A DNA stretch of 12,882 bases from Deltaproteobacteria bacterium. Its GTDB lineage: Bacteria > Desulfobacterota > Desulfuromonadia > Geobacterales > DSM-12255. Position numbers and translations under genes: made by a program. Positions 6,968-12,882 of the stretch are shown in pieces; within the stretch, counting starts at the first letter, position 1, and every line of letters begins with the position of its first letter. The DNA is taken from contig JAGFXN010000025.1 of assembly GCA_017861215.1 (NCBI GenBank), positions 1 through 12,882 on the forward strand. Reading direction: 5' to 3'. The notes beneath the pieces are model-generated. The model was not told the origin of the DNA. It worked only from the letters and a program-made list of their open reading frames with translations, and did no database searches.

Positions 6968-7891
6968 ATGCAGGAAAACATAAAAACGATGAAAATCGGC
7001 GTGCTGATGGGGGGGCTTTCGGCAGAGCGGGAGGTGTCGCTGAAGAGCGGTGCCGCGGTGCACAAGGCGCTGCTTGAGAAAGGCTATGATGCAGTGGCGA
7101 TCGATGTCGGTCGTGATCTTGCCGCACGGCTGGCTGCGGAGCGGATCGAGGCGGCTTTCATCTGCCTTCATGGCCGCTACGGCGAAGACGGCTCGGTGCA
7201 GGGGCTGCTTGAACTGATGGGGATACCGTATACCGGCTCCGGCATTCTGGCAAGCGCGCTGGCCATGGACAAGATATTCGCCAAGAAGATCTTTGCGGCC
7301 AGCGGCATGACCATTACCCCCTATGTTGTCGTGCGCCAGGGAGAGGAGCCGACCGCCGCAGCCCTGCCGTTTCCGCTGCCGGTGGTGGTGAAGCCCTCAC
7401 GGGAGGGCTCCTCGGTGGGAGTGAGTATCGTCAAAAGGGCCGAGGATTTGCACGCTGCCGTGGCGGGCGCCTTCCGCTATGACCGGGAAATCCTTATCGA
7501 GCAGTATGTGAAAGGACGGGAGATCCAGGTCGGCATTCTTGACGGCCAGGCGATCGGCGCCATAGAAATCGTTCCGAAAAACGAGTTCTATGACTTCGAG
7601 GCGAAATATACCGACGGCATGGCGACCCATATTCTGCCCGCACCCCTGCCGCCCGAGCAGTATGCGGCGCTCCTCAGGGCCGGTGAACAGGCGCATCGCT
7701 GTCTCGGCTGCTCCGGCTACAGCCGGGTCGATTTTATTGTTACCGGCGCCGGGGATGCCTACATTCTTGAGGTGAACACCCTGCCGGGGATGACCGCGCT
7801 CAGCCTCCTGCCGGAGATTGCCCAGGGTGCCGGCATCAGTTTCGTTGAACTAGTGGAACGGATTGTTAGCTCCGCGGCACTGAAGATATAA
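6968..7891 (+). CDS. ddl: D-alanine--D-alanine ligase
   Basis: Ddl is the cytoplasmic ATP-grasp ligase that makes D-Ala-D-Ala, the end of the stem pentapeptide added by MurF. ATG 6968 has gaggaga at 6955-6961 and gives 307 aa. An alternative ATG 6989 (MKIGVLMGG) fits the usual family start, but its nearest purine-rich site, agga at 6972-6975, is far away. Motifs are GGLSAEREVSL at 15-25 (Glu20), HGRYGEDG at 68-75, MDKIFAK at 100-106, VVKPSREGSSVGV at 140-152 (omega-loop Ser149), EFYDFEAKYTDG at 206-217 (Tyr208) and EVNTLPGMT at 268-276, holding the Mg2+-binding Glu and Asn. A Tyr in the EFYDFEAKY loop indicates the ordinary D-Ala-D-Ala type rather than a D-Ala-D-Lac vancomycin-resistance type. 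It sits between murB and ftsQ, as in many proteobacterial dcw clusters. Confidence 0.96.
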   Translation: MQENIKTMKIGVLMGGLSAEREVSLKSGAAVHKALLEKGYDAVAIDVGRDLAARLAAERIEAAFICLHGRYGEDGSVQGLLELMGIPYTGSGILASALAMDKIFAKKIFAASGMTITPYVVVRQGEEPTAAALPFPLPVVVKPSREGSSVGVSIVKRAEDLHAAVAGAFRYDREILIEQYVKGREIQVGILDGQAIGAIEIVPKNEFYDFEAKYTDGMATHILPAPLPPEQYAALLRAGEQAHRCLGCSGYSRVDFIVTGAGDAYILEVNTLPGMTALSLLPEIAQGAGISFVELVERIVSSAALKI

Positions 7892-7930
7892 ATAAGTTCG
7901 ATTACTGGTAAATACCACTATAAACCGCGG

Positions 7931-7960
7931 CTGACATATGCTAAATCTTTTGGGTACAAT
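7931..7960 (+). promoter_or_regulatory. Candidate sigma70 promoter for ftsQ-ftsA-ftsZ
   Basis: In the 118-base ddl-ftsQ gap, ctgaca (7931-7936, five of six matches to ttgaca) is followed after 18 bases by tacaat (7955-7960, five of six matches to tataat). The region is clearly more AT-rich than the surrounding genes. Transcription would start near 7967, about 43 bases before the ftsQ ATG. No terminator is visible after ddl, so this promoter would add to transcription reading through from upstream. Confidence 0.6.
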
Positions 7961-8009
7961 GTGACAACAATATCAGCACTATTGCAGGGCAAAGCGCTTC
8001 CGGGAGCCA

Positions 8010-8831
8010 ATGCGCGAACTTAACCTGAACAATCAGAAGCCGGCGGCAAGGAACCGTTTCAAGAAGCAGCGGAAAAAGATAAATATCCGCGGTTTTTTGA
8101 AAAAAACTGTGCGAGTGACGGCAGCAGTTGTGGTAATATCCCTTAGCTTTCTCGTCTGCTACGAAATTTACGGTTTTATTGGCAAAGCCACTTTTCTGCG
8201 CCTTGAGCGGATAGAAGTTTCCGGAGTGAATAAGCTGACAAGTGAGGAAGTGCTGTCAGCGGCAGCCGTGAAAGTCGGCGATGATCTTCTCGGCATCAAG
8301 CTCTCCCGCATGGGGGAGCAACTGGCCAAGAATCCGTGGATAGCATCGGTTCGGGTCCGGCGGAATTTCCCCCACGCTTTGTCCATAGACGTTGTCGAGC
8401 GCCAGCCTGTCGGGATTGTCAGCATGGGATATCTGTACTACCTTGACACCAGGGGAGATATCTTCAAGCCGCTGCAGGAGGGCGACAGACTTGATTACCC
8501 GGTAATTACCGGCCTTGTCGAGGATGACCTGCTGCGAGACCCTGCCGGGGCGAAAGAGACAGTGATGGGGATGCTGACCCTTCTGGAACAGCTGAAAAAG
8601 GATCGCGCCGGCATCAGGATGGCCGATATTTCCGAACTCCATTATGATAAAGGGTTCGGCTATACCATCTTTACCATCGACAGGGGGCTGCCGATACGGC
8701 TCGGTATGGACGGCTTCGGCGACAAGCTCGACCGGCTGTCAAGGATTTACAGCGACCTGCAGGTTCAGCTGCCGCTGCTTGAGTACATCGATCTTGACTA
8801 CAGCGACAGGATAGTCGTAAAAAAGGCCTGA
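8010..8831 (+). CDS. ftsQ: Cell division protein FtsQ
   Basis: FtsQ is a bitopic inner-membrane divisome protein that links early and late division proteins through FtsB and FtsL. At 273 aa the layout is typical: a basic cytoplasmic N-terminus (residues 1-36, many Lys and Arg), one membrane helix at about 36-57, then a POTRA domain at about 62-132 (FLRLERIEVSGVNKLTSEEV, NPWIASVRVRRNFPHALSIDVVERQPVG), and a periplasmic FtsQ beta domain from about 140 (YLYYLDTRGDIF, ending IDLDYSDRIVVKKA). The ATG at 8010 has gggag at 8002-8006, only 3 bases away, so initiation may be weak, which suits a low-abundance protein. It follows a probable promoter and is 50 bases upstream of ftsA. Confidence 0.93.
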   Translation: MRELNLNNQKPAARNRFKKQRKKINIRGFLKKTVRVTAAVVVISLSFLVCYEIYGFIGKATFLRLERIEVSGVNKLTSEEVLSAAAVKVGDDLLGIKLSRMGEQLAKNPWIASVRVRRNFPHALSIDVVERQPVGIVSMGYLYYLDTRGDIFKPLQEGDRLDYPVITGLVEDDLLRDPAGAKETVMGMLTLLEQLKKDRAGIRMADISELHYDKGFGYTIFTIDRGLPIRLGMDGFGDKLDRLSRIYSDLQVQLPLLEYIDLDYSDRIVVKKA

Positions 8832-8881
8832 TGAGCGGAGAACGGCTCGATCCGGCAGTAATAAGCTTAGTGGGGGTATGA

Positions 8882-10120
8882 ATGTCTGCCAGAAAAGACA
8901 ACCTGATAGTCGGTCTTGATATCGGCACAACAAAGATCTGCGCAGTTGTCGGCAATATGACCGAAGACGGGATCGATATAGTCGGCATCGGCTCAAGCCC
9001 GTCACGCGGTCTCCGCAAAGGGGTCGTTATCAACATCGACAGCACTGTCCAGTCGATCCGCAAGGCGATCGAAGAGGCAGAGCTGATGGCGGGCTGCGAG
9101 ATAAAGAGCGTCTTTGCCGGTATCGCCGGCGGACATATCAAGGGGATCAACTCCCAGGGGGTCATTGCGATTAAAAACCGCGAAGTCGCCCCTGATGACG
9201 TCAAGCGGGTCATTGAGGCTGCCAAGGCGATTGCCATTCCCATGGACAGGGAGGTCATCCATATCCTGCCGCAGGAATTTATCATCGACGATCAGGACGG
9301 GATTCGTGAGCCTCTCGGCATGAGCGGCGTTCGCCTTGAGGCCAAGGTGCACATAGTTACCGGTGCTGCAGCCAGTGCGCAGAATATCGTAAAATCGTGC
9401 AACAGGGCTGGACTCGACGTCGCCGACATCGTTCTTGAACAGCTTGCCTCTTCCGAGGCGGTGCTTTCCGCTGATGAAAAAGAGCTGGGCGTTGCCCTTG
9501 TCGATATCGGCGGCGGGACGACCGATATTGCCATCTTTGTGGACGGCGCCATCAAGCATACCTCCGTCCTGTCACTCGGCGGCAATCATCTGACCAATGA
9601 TATTGCCGTGGGACTCAGAACGCCGATGGCGGAAGCGGAGAAGATCAAGCAGAAGTACGGTTGCTGTCTCTCCTCCCTGGTGGGCAAGGAAGAGACCATC
9701 GAAGTGCCGAGCGTCGGCGGCCGCAAGCCGCGCATCCTGTCAAGACAGCTGCTCGCCGAGATTCTTGAGCCTCGCGTCGAGGAGATATTCACCCTGGTAA
9801 ACCGTGAGATAGTCAAGTCCGGTTTCGAGGATGTGATCGCCTCCGGCATAGTCATTACCGGCGGCACCACCATCCTTGAGGGGATGCCGGAACTGGCCGA
9901 GCAGATTTTCAACCTTCCTGTCCGCAGAGGAGCGCCACAGTACATAGGCGGTCTGATTGATGTCGTTAACTCGCCGGTCTATGCCACCGGGGTGGGGCTT
10001 GTCGTCTATGGCAGCAAGCATATTGATCGCACGACGCAATTTCCGACTACCCAGAGTGACGACAATCTGTTCAGGAAGGTCAGCAGGCGGATGAAAGAGT
10101 GGTTCGGCGAATTCTTTTGA
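8882..10120 (+). CDS. ftsA: Cell division protein FtsA
   Basis: FtsA is the actin-like ATPase that tethers FtsZ to the cytoplasmic membrane and recruits later divisome proteins. At 412 aa it has family length. Visible parts are the phosphate 1 loop IVGLDIGTTKICAVVG at residues 9-24, the 1C (SHS2) region about 85-160 (GINSQGVIAI, MDREVIHILPQEF), the phosphate 2 loop VALVDIGGGTTDIAIF at 204-219, VITGGTTILEGMPELAE at 324-340 and SPVYATGVGL at 364-373. The C-terminal LFRKVSRRMKEWFGEFF (396-412) is the amphipathic membrane-targeting helix. ATG 8882 is preceded by ggggg at 8872-8876. Another ATG at 8878 is out of frame. Unlike the usual tight ftsA-ftsZ pairing, 182 bases with a large palindrome separate it from ftsZ. 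Confidence 0.97.
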   Translation: MSARKDNLIVGLDIGTTKICAVVGNMTEDGIDIVGIGSSPSRGLRKGVVINIDSTVQSIRKAIEEAELMAGCEIKSVFAGIAGGHIKGINSQGVIAIKNREVAPDDVKRVIEAAKAIAIPMDREVIHILPQEFIIDDQDGIREPLGMSGVRLEAKVHIVTGAAASAQNIVKSCNRAGLDVADIVLEQLASSEAVLSADEKELGVALVDIGGGTTDIAIFVDGAIKHTSVLSLGGNHLTNDIAVGLRTPMAEAEKIKQKYGCCLSSLVGKEETIEVPSVGGRKPRILSRQLLAEILEPRVEEIFTLVNREIVKSGFEDVIASGIVITGGTTILEGMPELAEQIFNLPVRRGAPQYIGGLIDVVNSPVYATGVGLVVYGSKHIDRTTQFPTTQSDDNLFRKVSRRMKEWFGEFF

Positions 10121-10121
10121 T

Positions 10122-10241
10122 GGAACGCCATATTTGAGCGCTCACGGCGTTGACTCGTCGCCGGTTTCCTCAACGTACCTGACGGTACGCCTGCGGAACC
10201 GACTCCTCGCCGTCTGGTGATCATCTCAAATCTGACGTTCC
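10122..10241. repeat. 120-bp imperfect palindrome between ftsA and ftsZ
   Basis: The outer arms ggaacg (10122-10127) and cgttcc (10236-10241) pair, as do atttgag (10132-10138) and ctcaaat (10225-10231). Further in, cggcg (10145-10149) can pair with cgccg (10208-10212), and ggtttcc (10163-10169) imperfectly with ggaacc (10195-10200). The tip is a perfect hairpin, cgtacc (10174-10179), loop tgac, ggtacg (10184-10189). The element starts 2 bases after the ftsA stop. No T-run follows, so it is not a classical terminator, and no clear target-site duplication is visible. It resembles a non-coding palindromic mobile element (MITE- or REP/BIME-like) or a structured mRNA spacer. Its copy number in the genome cannot be judged from this window. 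Confidence 0.75.
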
Positions 10242-10248
10242 GGGCTAC

Positions 10249-10276
10249 GTGACAATAAAGCGGATATTTACATAAA
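10249..10276 (+). promoter_or_regulatory. Weak candidate promoter for ftsZ
   Basis: The AT-rich stretch after the palindrome offers gtgaca (10249-10254) and, 16 bases on, cataaa (10271-10276, four of six matches to tataat). This is a modest match. A dedicated ftsZ promoter here would compensate for the large ftsA-ftsZ separation, but the sequence does not decide it. Confidence 0.25.
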
Positions 10277-10302
10277 AAACACCGGGGAAAAGGGGGTACG
10301 GG

Positions 10303-11463
10303 ATGCAGTTTGAATTTGACCAGAGTATTGAACCAACTGCGAATATCAAGGTTGTAGGGGTTGGCGGCGGCGGCAGTAACGCCGTAAATACCATGATCGA
10401 CAAGCATGTCCATCATGTCGAGTTCGTTGTTGCCAATACCGATGCCCAGGCGCTCAGAACCTCCAAGGCGCCGACCAAGATCCAGCTCGGGTCGCAGCTC
10501 ACCAAGGGCCTCGGCGCCGGTGCGGACCCGGGTGTCGGCCGTGATTCGGCTGTTGAGGATCGCGAGCGGCTGCTTGAGGCCATGCAGGGGGCTGATATGG
10601 TCTTTATTGCCGCCGGCATGGGGGGCGGCACCGGCACCGGCGCTGCGCCGGTAATTGCCGATGTCGCCAAGGAACTTGGTGCGCTTACCGTCGGTGTTGT
10701 CACCAAGCCGTTCACCCGCGAAGGGAAGCGCCGCAAGGAGCAGGCCGAGCACGGTATCCGCGAACTGAAGAAGCACGTCGATTCCCTGATCGTCATTCCC
10801 AATGACCGCCTGATCGGGCTGGCCGGCAAGAACACCTCCATCCTCGATGCTTTCAAGCCTTCCGACGACGTTCTCCGCCAGGCGGTGCAGGGCATCTCCG
10901 ATCTTATTACCACTACCGGTATGATCAATGTCGATTTTGCCGATGTGAAGTCGATCATGAGCGTGCGCGGCATGGCGATGATGGGAATAGGCATTGCCAG
11001 CGGCGACAACCGTGCCGCCGATGCCGCGACCGCTGCCATCTCCAGCCCGCTGCTTGAGGATATCGATATTTCCGGCGCCAAAGGCGTTCTGGTAAACATC
11101 TGCGGTTCTGCCAGCATGACCATGGAAGAATACGAAATTGTCAGCCGGATCATTCACGAGAAGGTGCATGAAGATGCCAACATTATCATCGGCCTGCTCG
11201 TCGATGAGGAGCTTGGCGACACGCTCAAGGTCACGGCCATTGCCACCGGCTTCGGCGACCGCTTTGACATGGAGAAAGGGCGGAGCGAGAAGACGGTTAC
11301 CAGGCTGCAGGACGTTCCCCGAAGCCTCGAAACCCCGACCTATATTCGCCGTGCCGAGCAGCCCGAGGCGCGCCGGGCGCCGGTAACAAAGGCGCCGAGC
11401 TTCCTGGTTGAAGAGGATGATCAGTACGACATCCCTACCTTCCTGCGCAAGTCCGTAGACTGA
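10303..11463 (+). CDS. ftsZ: Cell division protein FtsZ
   Basis: FtsZ is the tubulin-like GTPase that forms the Z ring at midcell. At 386 aa it has family length. Motifs are VVGVGGGGSNAVNTMI at residues 17-32 (GTP binding), NTDAQAL at 45-51, the tubulin signature GGGTGTG at 107-113, NDRL at 167-170, and the T7 loop NVDFADV at 209-215 with Asp211 and Asp214, which complete GTP hydrolysis in the neighbouring subunit. A disordered linker of about 50 residues, rich in Arg, Glu and Pro, leads to the C-terminal conserved peptide YDIPTFLRK at 375-383, which binds FtsA and other partners. ATG 10303 has a strong aggggg at 10291-10296, in keeping with high expression. A strong terminator follows the stop. 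Confidence 0.98.
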   Translation: MQFEFDQSIEPTANIKVVGVGGGGSNAVNTMIDKHVHHVEFVVANTDAQALRTSKAPTKIQLGSQLTKGLGAGADPGVGRDSAVEDRERLLEAMQGADMVFIAAGMGGGTGTGAAPVIADVAKELGALTVGVVTKPFTREGKRRKEQAEHGIRELKKHVDSLIVIPNDRLIGLAGKNTSILDAFKPSDDVLRQAVQGISDLITTTGMINVDFADVKSIMSVRGMAMMGIGIASGDNRAADAATAAISSPLLEDIDISGAKGVLVNICGSASMTMEEYEIVSRIIHEKVHEDANIIIGLLVDEELGDTLKVTAIATGFGDRFDMEKGRSEKTVTRLQDVPRSLETPTYIRRAEQPEARRAPVTKAPSFLVEEDDQYDIPTFLRKSVD

Positions 11464-11477
11464 TGAAGCCTCCTTTT

Positions 11478-11515
11478 CCGGCTCCCTGTCCCCTGCAGGG
11501 AGCCGGCTTTTCTTT
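11478..11515 (+). terminator. Rho-independent terminator after ftsZ
   Basis: A perfect 11-bp GC-rich stem (ccggctccctg at 11478-11488 with cagggagccgg at 11496-11506) closes a 7-base loop and is followed by cttttcttt (11507-11515). It begins 14 bases after the ftsZ stop and should end most dcw transcripts. The next gene starts only 18 bases after the T-rich tail. Confidence 0.9.
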
Positions 11516-11533
11516 GCCGCAGACCCGCCCGTA

Positions 11534-12882
11534 ATGTCCTGGAAAATCATTGCCAAACTGAAAAGCAGGATTGCCGCAGAATCCGGCGACCTGTTGACGA
11601 GACGGGGTGCCGCCCTGCGGATCTGTCTCATTTATCCCAATTACTACCGGATCGGCATGAGCAACCTCGGCTTCCAGGCGGTGCATGCCATGCTCAATGC
11701 CGTTCCTGATATCCTCTGCGAGAGGGCTTTCCTCCCCGATCCGGATGAGCGGCGGGAGTATGAGCAATCCCGTACGCCGCTGCTGTCGCTCGAATCCAGG
11801 CAGCCTGTTGCCGGGTTCGACATCATCGCCTTCTCCATTTCGTTTGAAAGCGATTATCTCCATCTCGCGGCAATTTTCCGCCTTGCCGGCCTCTCCCCGC
11901 TCTCTTCCGGGCGGAGCGGCACAGAGCCGCTGCTTATGGCAGGCGGGGCAGCGCTCTTTCTCAACCCGGAGCCGGTAGCAGATTTTATCGATGTCATCTG
12001 TCTCGGCGAAGCAGAGGTGCTTCTGCCGGCAGTGACGGCAGCGCTGACCAGCGGTGCAAACTCGCGCCGCCGCCTGCTGGCAGCGCTCTCTACCCTGCCT
12101 GGTGTCTATATCCCTGCCCTGGGAAGAAAGCCGGTTGTCCGGCAGTATCTGCGCAACCTGGACAGCTGTGCCACGGCAACGACCATCTCCTCTCCGGAAA
12201 CCGAGTTCGCCGACCTCCATCTGCTGGAACTATCCCGCGGCTGCCCCAGGGGGTGTCGCTTCTGCGCCGCCGGCTACATCTATCTCCCGTACCGGCAGCG
12301 CTCTCTGGAGAACATCAAACAGGAGGCAGACCGGGCGATTGCCGCCGGCAGGAAGATCGGTCTGGTCGCCGCGGCGGTCGGCGATTATCGTGGTATCGGC
12401 GAGCTCTGCCGTCATATCGTCGTCAGCGGCGGGAGGTTTTCCGTCTCGTCGCTGCGGATTGACGGTCTGGATGAAACGATGATCGATCTGCTGGTGGCGA
12501 GCGGCCATAAAACTGCAACCCTTGCTCCTGAAGGCGGCTCGCAGCGCCTGCGCGACCTGATAAAAAAGGGGATAAGCGAAGAGCAGATCCTGGCCGCCTG
12601 CGAACGGCTCATTGCCAAGGATATCCTCAATCTGAAGCTCTATTTCATCATCGGACTGCCGACCGAAACTGATGATGACATCGTCCAGCTGCTTGCCCTC
12701 GTCGAAAAGATCCGGGCACTGGTAGTGGCGCGGTCAAAAGCGAACCGGCGTCTGGGCGAGATAACCATCTCCATTAATCCGTTCATCCCCAAGCCGTTTA
12801 CGCCGTTTCAGTGGTGCGGCATGATGCCGCAGAAACTTCTGGAAAAGCGGCTGGAGCTGCTGAAGAAGGGGGTGCGGCGGCT
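11534..12882 (+). CDS. B12-binding-type radical SAM protein, N-terminal part (right end cut by the window)
   Basis: An unbroken frame runs from ATG 11534 to the window edge (449 residues visible). The N-terminal 170 or so residues resemble the Rossmann-like cobalamin-binding domain found on many radical SAM enzymes (RICLIYPNYYRIGMSNLGFQ at 29-48, FDIIAFSISFESDY at 95-108, PLLMAGGAALFLNPEPVADF at 132-151, ICLGEAE at 155-161). I see no DxHxxG motif for base-off B12 binding. The radical SAM core follows, with its [4Fe-4S] motif CPRGCRFC at 237-244 (Cys237, 241, 244), then LAPEGGSQRLRDLI at 330-343, LKLYFIIGLPTET at 367-379 and ITISINPFIPKPFTP at 410-424. It looks like an uncharacterised B12-binding/radical SAM family seen in Geobacter-type genomes (TIGR03960-like). 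The substrate is unknown. No convincing Shine-Dalgarno precedes the ATG, and a terminator separates it from ftsZ. Confidence 0.88.
   Translation, partial: MSWKIIAKLKSRIAAESGDLLTRRGAALRICLIYPNYYRIGMSNLGFQAVHAMLNAVPDILCERAFLPDPDERREYEQSRTPLLSLESRQPVAGFDIIAFSISFESDYLHLAAIFRLAGLSPLSSGRSGTEPLLMAGGAALFLNPEPVADFIDVICLGEAEVLLPAVTAALTSGANSRRRLLAALSTLPGVYIPALGRKPVVRQYLRNLDSCATATTISSPETEFADLHLLELSRGCPRGCRFCAAGYIYLPYRQRSLENIKQEADRAIAAGRKIGLVAAAVGDYRGIGELCRHIVVSGGRFSVSSLRIDGLDETMIDLLVASGHKTATLAPEGGSQRLRDLIKKGISEEQILAACERLIAKDILNLKLYFIIGLPTETDDDIVQLLALVEKIRALVVARSKANRRLGEITISINPFIPKPFTPFQWCGMMPQKLLEKRLELLKKGVRR

Noticed and set aside
10006..11631. Long open frame of about 540 codons on the minus strand opposite ftsZ and the ends of its neighbours
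   Set aside because: It runs through ftsZ, the ftsZ terminator and the ftsA-ftsZ palindrome. No motif is recognisable, so it is a shadow of the real genes.
12054..12482. Open frame of 142 codons on the plus strand in a second frame
   Set aside because: It overlaps the radical SAM gene, whose frame has the CxxxCxxC motif and conserved blocks. The alternative frame has none.
1..12882. CRISPR arrays, tRNA or rRNA genes, transposases, defence cassettes
   Set aside because: None was recognised on either strand by reading. Apart from the short gaps described, the whole window is occupied by dcw-type coding sequence.

Overview
The window is a continuous stretch of the division and cell wall (dcw) cluster. 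All genes lie on the + strand in the order mraY (3' end), murD, ftsW, murG, an EVE-domain gene, murC, murB, ddl, ftsQ, ftsA, ftsZ, and then the 5' part of a B12-binding/radical SAM gene that runs off the right edge. GC-rich codon use, the gene order, and the protein style (short type II-like MurB, FtsW with a short N-terminus, a radical SAM gene after ftsZ) suggest a Gram-negative bacterium of the Geobacter group (Desulfuromonadota). This placement is recognition from memory, not a database result.

Region 1 to 6932 carries the cytoplasmic and membrane steps of lipid II synthesis. MraY makes lipid I and MurG makes lipid II. MurB completes UDP-MurNAc, and MurC and MurD add the first two stem amino acids. 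FtsW polymerises lipid II at the septum. Genes are packed with 4-base ATGA overlaps (ftsW/murG, murG/EVE) or gaps of a few bases. The exceptions are the repeat-bearing 151-base mraY-murD gap and the 61-base gap before murC. Ddl (6968-7891) supplies D-Ala-D-Ala. A good sigma70-type promoter candidate follows in the ddl-ftsQ gap. ftsQ, ftsA and ftsZ then encode the divisome scaffold, membrane anchor and ring. A strong intrinsic terminator closes the cluster just after ftsZ.

The most striking observation is that ftsW is broken as written. A 7-bp tandem duplication (tatattg twice, 2121-2134) shifts the frame inside the second membrane helix. Deleting one copy restores a full-length 367-376 aa FtsW. 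Because ftsW is normally essential, this is either a sequence error, a reversible (phase-variable) mutation, or a split FtsW made of two polypeptides.

Other unusual items are a 120-bp imperfect palindrome that nearly fills the first part of the ftsA-ftsZ gap, a 35-bp odd palindrome next to three cgcaaag repeats before murD, a hexamer microsatellite running into the ddl ribosome binding site, and an EVE-domain (modified-base reader type) gene translationally coupled to murG. I did not find a complete novel system; the window is mainly a conserved housekeeping cluster with these local oddities.
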